A stretch of 64,000 nt of DNA from RUG420 sp045642465 (GTDB lineage Bacteria > Bacillota > Clostridia > Oscillospirales > Acutalibacteraceae), in the NCBI GenBank assembly GCA_045642465.1, contig JAZUIY010000016.1, positions 124,001 through 188,000 of the forward strand, in the 5' to 3' direction. The position numbers were made by a program, and so were the translations under genes. Shown here one piece after another: positions 60,082 through 64,000 of the stretch. Position 1 is the stretch's first letter; each line of letters opens with the position of its first letter. The notes beneath the pieces are model-generated. The model had not been told where the DNA came from. It saw nothing but the letters and a program-made list of their open reading frames with translations, and did no database searches.

Positions 60082-60122
60082 TTAGGCAAAAGAATGAATA
60101 TGCTCAAAAACTGTGGTATGCT
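60082..60122 (+). promoter_or_regulatory. Conserved upstream block of the BspA-like genes, copy 2
   Basis: Partner of 57803-57842, one base longer and nearly identical, ending 45 bases before the start of the second BspA-like gene. Confidence 0.55.
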
Positions 60123-60167
60123 AAAACAGTTCGTTTTTTTAAAAAATTAAAAAAGGAGATGGTTCGT

Positions 60168-62174
60168 TTGAACGAAACACATTTAAAAACGAAAACGAAA
60201 TGGGCCCTAGGAATCCTATTGGTTCTTTCCTTGATAATTGGAATGACCGTTATGGTTTCTGCAGGATCAAATGCTAAAATTGTTGAGTCCGGCACCTGCG
60301 GTTCCGGGGCAAAATGGGAATTGGACAGCAACGGAACACTCACAATTTTTGGTTCCGGAATGACATCGGATAGTTTTGACGGCCTTAGTGATAAGGACAA
60401 AATCAAGAAAGTAGAAGTAACGTCTGATATTTCCACAATTGGTGATGGACTGTTCTTGCGCTGTAACAATTTAGAAGAAGTTCATGTTGCAAAATGCGTG
60501 AGCAGTGTGGGGGCAAATGCCTTTGATTTTTGCCCTCAATTAAAAAAGGTTGTTCTGGAAGAAGGCGTTTTTGAAATTGGTAAAAATGCTTTTGCACATT
60601 GTGCTAACTTGTCAAGCGTTTCACTTCCAGATACCTTAATTACTATTGAAGATGGTGCATTTTCGGGCTGTGCGTCTTTGGAAAAAATTTCCCTTCCTGA
60701 TAATTTACGTACCATTGGGGTTGCAGCGTTTTATCAAAACGGCCTCAAAAAAATTGATTTGCCGAACGGAATAACGTATTTGGAAGGTGCATTTTCAGGG
60801 TGTGAGGCGTTAGAAGAGGTTTCTTTGCCGGATCAATTGGAAGCAATAGGCGAAGCAACTTTTATGGGATGTTTCGCTCTCTCTAATATTGAGCTTCCAA
60901 GTACCTTGACAAGTATTGGAAATAAGGCTTTTATGGCTTGTAATAAATTGGAGAATATTACGATTCCGGAAAACGTGACGAGTTTGTCTAGTAGTCCGTT
61001 CCCAGTTAAAGCAAACGTTTACTTTATCGGTGCTTGCCCGAATTTTGATTCAAAGAGTTGTGAGAACTTTAGCGGTAGACTCTATTATCCTTGTGGCGAC
61101 AAAACTTGGACTGCCGCTAAGATGCAAAAATACAGTGGGGACCCAATCTGGGTGAAATATCATGCGTATAAAGACGGCATTTGCCCTGTCTGTGGCGCCA
61201 TTGCATCGTGCCGTATTTATGGTGACAACCCTTATGATACATCTTGCGCCATTGTAGAGAAAATGAAGGAAGTTCTCGGCGTAGAAAAATTTGATACGAT
61301 GATTCTGGCGTCTTCTACGGATTTCCCTGATGCAATCTCTGCTTCTTATCTGGCAGCAAAGAAACACGCACCAATTCTTCTGATTGATCCAGAAGAAGAT
61401 GACGCAAACTTGATTGTCAAGTATCTGAAAAAGAATCTGTTGAGCCAAGGTACACTTTATGTACTTGGCGGAGAAAATGTTTTCGGTGAAAAAATGATTT
61501 CCTTATTGGATACCACTGCGAAAGAACAGAACTCTGTTATGAAACAAATTGCAGGCGCAGATCGATATGAAACGAACCGACTGCTTTTGGATGAAGCTGG
61601 TGCACCAACAGACGAAATCATTCTCTGTTCCGGAGAAGATTATGTAGATGCAGTATCTGCTTCTGCAACAGGAAAGCCAATTTTGTTAGTAGATAACAAT
61701 ACATCAAATCCTATGGACTCGGATCCGGTGAATAATTATCTTAAGCAACATGTTTCTAAAGATGCGAAGATTACCATTATTGGCGGCACAGACTCTATTA
61801 AGCCATACTTTGAGAAATACTGGAAAACAATGATGGGTTTCAAAAATGTAGAACGTTTAGCAGGTCAGAATAGATATGAAACCTCCATTTTGGTTGCAAA
61901 GAAGTTTTTTGACCTTTCCGAACTCAAGATGGTAGGTTTGGCCTGGGCCGAAGAATTCTCAGATGCATTTTGCGGTGGCCCACTTGCTTATGCAATGGAT
62001 GCTCCAATTCTTCTTGTAGATGAAAGCATAAATCCGGACGATTACGGGTTCCTGCCGAAGGAAATCCGTGTAATTGGCTTTGGCGGTGCGGGAAATAAGA
62101 AAGGCAGACTGACCGACAAAACCATGCATTATTTCAACCCGAATAAGATTACAGAATACAAATATCAAGGATAA
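60168..62174 (+). CDS. BspA-like leucine-rich repeat surface protein with CWB2 anchor, second copy
   Basis: 668 residues. I place the start at TTG 60168, which aligns with the ATG of the first copy (same GGAGATGGTTC leader). Signal segment to ~33 (VMVSAGS), LRR_5 repeats ~40-290 (SVSLPDTLITIEDGAFSGC), a short Cys-pair module near 335 (YHAYKDGICPVCGA) that copy 1 lacks, then CWB2 repeats (DFPDAISASYLAA, DYVDAVSASATGKPILLV, AGQNRYETSILVAKKFF). Wall-attached surface display; target unknown. A tandem paralogue that has diverged. Confidence 0.9.
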   Translation: MNETHLKTKTKWALGILLVLSLIIGMTVMVSAGSNAKIVESGTCGSGAKWELDSNGTLTIFGSGMTSDSFDGLSDKDKIKKVEVTSDISTIGDGLFLRCNNLEEVHVAKCVSSVGANAFDFCPQLKKVVLEEGVFEIGKNAFAHCANLSSVSLPDTLITIEDGAFSGCASLEKISLPDNLRTIGVAAFYQNGLKKIDLPNGITYLEGAFSGCEALEEVSLPDQLEAIGEATFMGCFALSNIELPSTLTSIGNKAFMACNKLENITIPENVTSLSSSPFPVKANVYFIGACPNFDSKSCENFSGRLYYPCGDKTWTAAKMQKYSGDPIWVKYHAYKDGICPVCGAIASCRIYGDNPYDTSCAIVEKMKEVLGVEKFDTMILASSTDFPDAISASYLAAKKHAPILLIDPEEDDANLIVKYLKKNLLSQGTLYVLGGENVFGEKMISLLDTTAKEQNSVMKQIAGADRYETNRLLLDEAGAPTDEIILCSGEDYVDAVSASATGKPILLVDNNTSNPMDSDPVNNYLKQHVSKDAKITIIGGTDSIKPYFEKYWKTMMGFKNVERLAGQNRYETSILVAKKFFDLSELKMVGLAWAEEFSDAFCGGPLAYAMDAPILLVDESINPDDYGFLPKEIRVIGFGGAGNKKGRLTDKTMHYFNPNKITEYKYQG

Positions 62175-62179
62175 ATGGA

Positions 62180-62212
62180 AAAGACCACTCGTTTTTCGAG
62201 TGGTCTTTTTTT
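62180..62212. terminator. Intrinsic terminator between convergent genes
   Basis: AAAGACCACTCG, T-loop, CGAGTGGTCTTT with T-run; also overlaps the end of the amidohydrolase gene. Confidence 0.88.
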
Positions 62213-62999
62213 ATTCGTATTTTGCCAAAAGTGTTTCTAGGTTTTTGTGGTAGATGAGTTCTTTTTCCTCTTCGGTAAACTCCGTGCGGAGGAGACGGGC
62301 CAGTTCTTCTGTGGCATCCCACATAGGATAATCCGTTCCGAAGAGAACGTGGTCTGCACCGTAGATGTCTACCAACTGACGGACCTTATAAGGCTCTAAC
62401 ATCCAAGTGGAAGAGGAGGTGTCTACGTAACAGCCGGAGGTGGCTAAGTAAGCGGCTCCGGTGTCCCATTCACTGTAGCCACCAAAGTGGGCGGCAATGC
62501 AGTCTAAGTTCGGGAACTGTTCCATGACCCGTGCCAAACGTTCCGCTTTGGAATACTGGGTGCGGTAGTCTCCCATGTGGAAGAGGACTGGGCACTTGCC
62601 TTCTGCCAAGGCATAAATTTCCAAGGCTCTTTCGTCATCAATGTGGAATTTTTGGAAATCCGGATGGAGCTTGATGCCTTTCAGCCCATGTTCCATGGCC
62701 CAGGCGAACTCTTCTGCCTTTTGGTCTGAATCCGGATGCATGGTGCAGAACCCGATGAACTTGTCAGGGTAAGCGGCAACGGATTCGGCAATGAACCGGT
62801 TAATAGAAGAAACCTGCTTAGGAGTGGTGGCTACAGAGTGAACCAGAAATTTGTCCACACCTGCTTTGGTGCCTTCCTCCAAGAGGTGTTCTACGGTGCC
62901 GTCATAGGCCATTTTAATGTCGTAGAATTCCCCAATGGTAATGGAAGCTTTTTCGGCAATCTTTTCCGGATAAATGTGTGCGTGTGCGTCTATGATCAT
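62211..62999 (-). CDS. Amidohydrolase_2 family metal-dependent hydrolase
   Basis: 262 residues. TIM barrel with the HxH metal motif at the start (IIDAHAHIYPEK), GIKLHPDFQ, PVLFHMGDYR, AAHFGGYS and GTDYPMWD, which is the set of amidohydrolase_2 decarboxylases/hydrolases related to aminocarboxymuconate-semialdehyde decarboxylase. Substrate unknown. Monocistronic, divergent from the secreted hydrolase. Confidence 0.88.
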   Translation of the reverse strand: MIIDAHAHIYPEKIAEKASITIGEFYDIKMAYDGTVEHLLEEGTKAGVDKFLVHSVATTPKQVSSINRFIAESVAAYPDKFIGFCTMHPDSDQKAEEFAWAMEHGLKGIKLHPDFQKFHIDDERALEIYALAEGKCPVLFHMGDYRTQYSKAERLARVMEQFPNLDCIAAHFGGYSEWDTGAAYLATSGCYVDTSSSTWMLEPYKVRQLVDIYGADHVLFGTDYPMWDATEELARLLRTEFTEEEKELIYHKNLETLLAKYE

Positions 63000-63120
63000 G
63001 TTTTTCCCTACTTAATGTGTTTACAAAAAATTCGCTACTATTATACCCACCTAGGTCTTATAATGAAAGTGTTAGGGCCTGAAAATGGATGGTTCAAGCA
63101 CACAAAAGAGGGGAAAAGAT

Positions 63121-64000
63121 ATGAAAAAGCTGCTGAAATCCATGGTAAGCATGGTACTGGCATTGACAATGCTGGTTTCTCTTTGCATTGGTACTGCTGC
63201 AAATGCAAAAGAAGTGAAAAAAGAAACACCGGTTATTTTTGTTCACGGTTTTGCCGGATCCGATATTTATGACTATGCCGGCACCAAAGACGAAACCCTG
63301 ATGTGGTCTGATATTCAGCTGGACAAGCTGACGGACAAGACCATAGCCAACATTCAGAAACTGGTGGATATGGAAGCCAAAGGGGAATTGACCCTCACCG
63401 AAACCAACGCCGTTATGGTGTTTGATATCATTGGTGACATTTTGGCTTTGTTCCCAACCAACCTGGACGACAACGGAAACCCAATGTATGGTTCCGACTC
63501 CGAACATTACTTTGAACCGCTGTCCAAACATCCGGAATACTTTGACAGTTCTCTCTTAAACGACACCACTGTCGGAGAACACGCTTATGTCAGAGACGTT
63601 GCCAACAAAATTGGTTCTGATAACACCTATGCCTTCCTTTACGACTGGCGTCGTGACGTAGTAGAACTGGCTGAACAGCTGGATGACTACGTTGACCTGG
63701 TAAAGAAGCAGACCGGCTCCAAAACCGTTAAAATTGAAGCTGACTCCGAAGGCGGTAACGTACTTTCCGCTTACCTTGACAAGCACATGTACGATGGCGA
63801 TGTAGACATGGTCTTCCTGACCAACCCTGCTTTCCAGGGCGTTTCCGTCACCGGACTGTACAATAAAGACTTGAAGGTAAACCCAAATGTCATGGCTACC
63901 TTTGTCCGTGAAATCGGGGAAACCTTCTTAGATGGCAACTTGGCCGGCGCCACCAACCTGCTCAGCTTGATTGGCCCAATTTATGACGTAGTGGCTTATC
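63121..64000 (+). CDS. Secreted alpha/beta hydrolase (LCAT/lipase-like), 3' end outside window
   Basis: At least 293 residues seen. Signal peptide ends ANAK (MKKLLKSMVSMVLALTML start). The mature part opens with ETPVIFVHGFAGSDIYDYAG (oxyanion hole), has YAFLYDWRRDVVE, typical of lecithin:cholesterol acyltransferase-like lipases, and a nucleophile segment IEADSEGGNVLSAYL. The Gly-His before the Ser of the common GHSxGG elbow is Ala-Asp here. Probably an exported lipase or acyltransferase. AGGGGAAAAG precedes the ATG. Confidence 0.83.
   Translation, partial: MKKLLKSMVSMVLALTMLVSLCIGTAANAKEVKKETPVIFVHGFAGSDIYDYAGTKDETLMWSDIQLDKLTDKTIANIQKLVDMEAKGELTLTETNAVMVFDIIGDILALFPTNLDDNGNPMYGSDSEHYFEPLSKHPEYFDSSLLNDTTVGEHAYVRDVANKIGSDNTYAFLYDWRRDVVELAEQLDDYVDLVKKQTGSKTVKIEADSEGGNVLSAYLDKHMYDGDVDMVFLTNPAFQGVSVTGLYNKDLKVNPNVMATFVREIGETFLDGNLAGATNLLSLIGPIYDVVAY

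Noticed and set aside
1..64000. CRISPR arrays, insertion sequences, prophage or attachment sites
   Set aside because: No repeat-spacer pattern, transposase or integrase was seen on either strand.

Overview
The window is a compact stretch of about 47% GC DNA from an anaerobic Firmicute, most likely a Clostridia-like amino-acid or peptide user. Supporting signs are AGGAGG ribosome sites, PolC, T-box leaders, a ferredoxin-dependent 2-oxoacid oxidoreductase, a multisubunit [FeFe] hydrogenase, CWB2/BspA surface proteins and many short intrinsic terminators. I cannot name the species from sequence alone.

Layout. 1-5000: a leftward operon (V4R-like protein, GcvT-like folate protein, SDR cut by the window edge) diverges from a PucR-type regulator, with a perfect 11-bp inverted repeat between them. 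5188-9246: secreted C39-like protein, tcdA, and a copper ATPase with a CopZ-like domain fused to its C-terminus. 9383-22681: the pyrH-frr-uppS-cdsA-dxr-rseP-ispG-polC block, then LemA/DUF2207 and a ThyA-like gene; this PolC has no proofreading exonuclease domain. 22746-31473: small and membrane proteins, a pyrophosphatase-like/Nudix fusion, a VOC protein, sfsA, a lipase, a flavin reductase, metG and tatD.

31481-44234 is the most unusual part. Three T-box riboswitches with their own promoters stand in tandem, and I read their specifier codons as CTC (Leu), ATC (Ile) and GTA (Val). The first controls a LeuA-like protein that has lost its metal ligands plus a TIM-barrel/acyl-CoA ligase fusion. 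The second and third each control a ligase with an N-terminal XRE helix-turn-helix and cupin. The Val unit runs on into a MinD-like ATPase and a four-subunit 2-oxoacid:ferredoxin oxidoreductase. My inference is a starvation-induced pathway that makes leucine, isoleucine and valine from isovalerate, 2-methylbutyrate and isobutyrate: CoA activation followed by reductive carboxylation. Each acid would have its own ligase, switched on by the matching uncharged tRNA.

44399-52110: two unknown membrane proteins, dusB, polA, rimI-tsaD-rfbB-yfcE and tRNA-Arg(CCG). 52319-57707: three-gene [FeFe] hydrogenase operon whose NuoF-like subunit is fused to a GltD-like NAD(P)H/FAD module. 57887-62174: two BspA-like/CWB2 surface proteins with the remnant of a third between them. 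The window ends with an amidohydrolase and a truncated secreted alpha/beta hydrolase.
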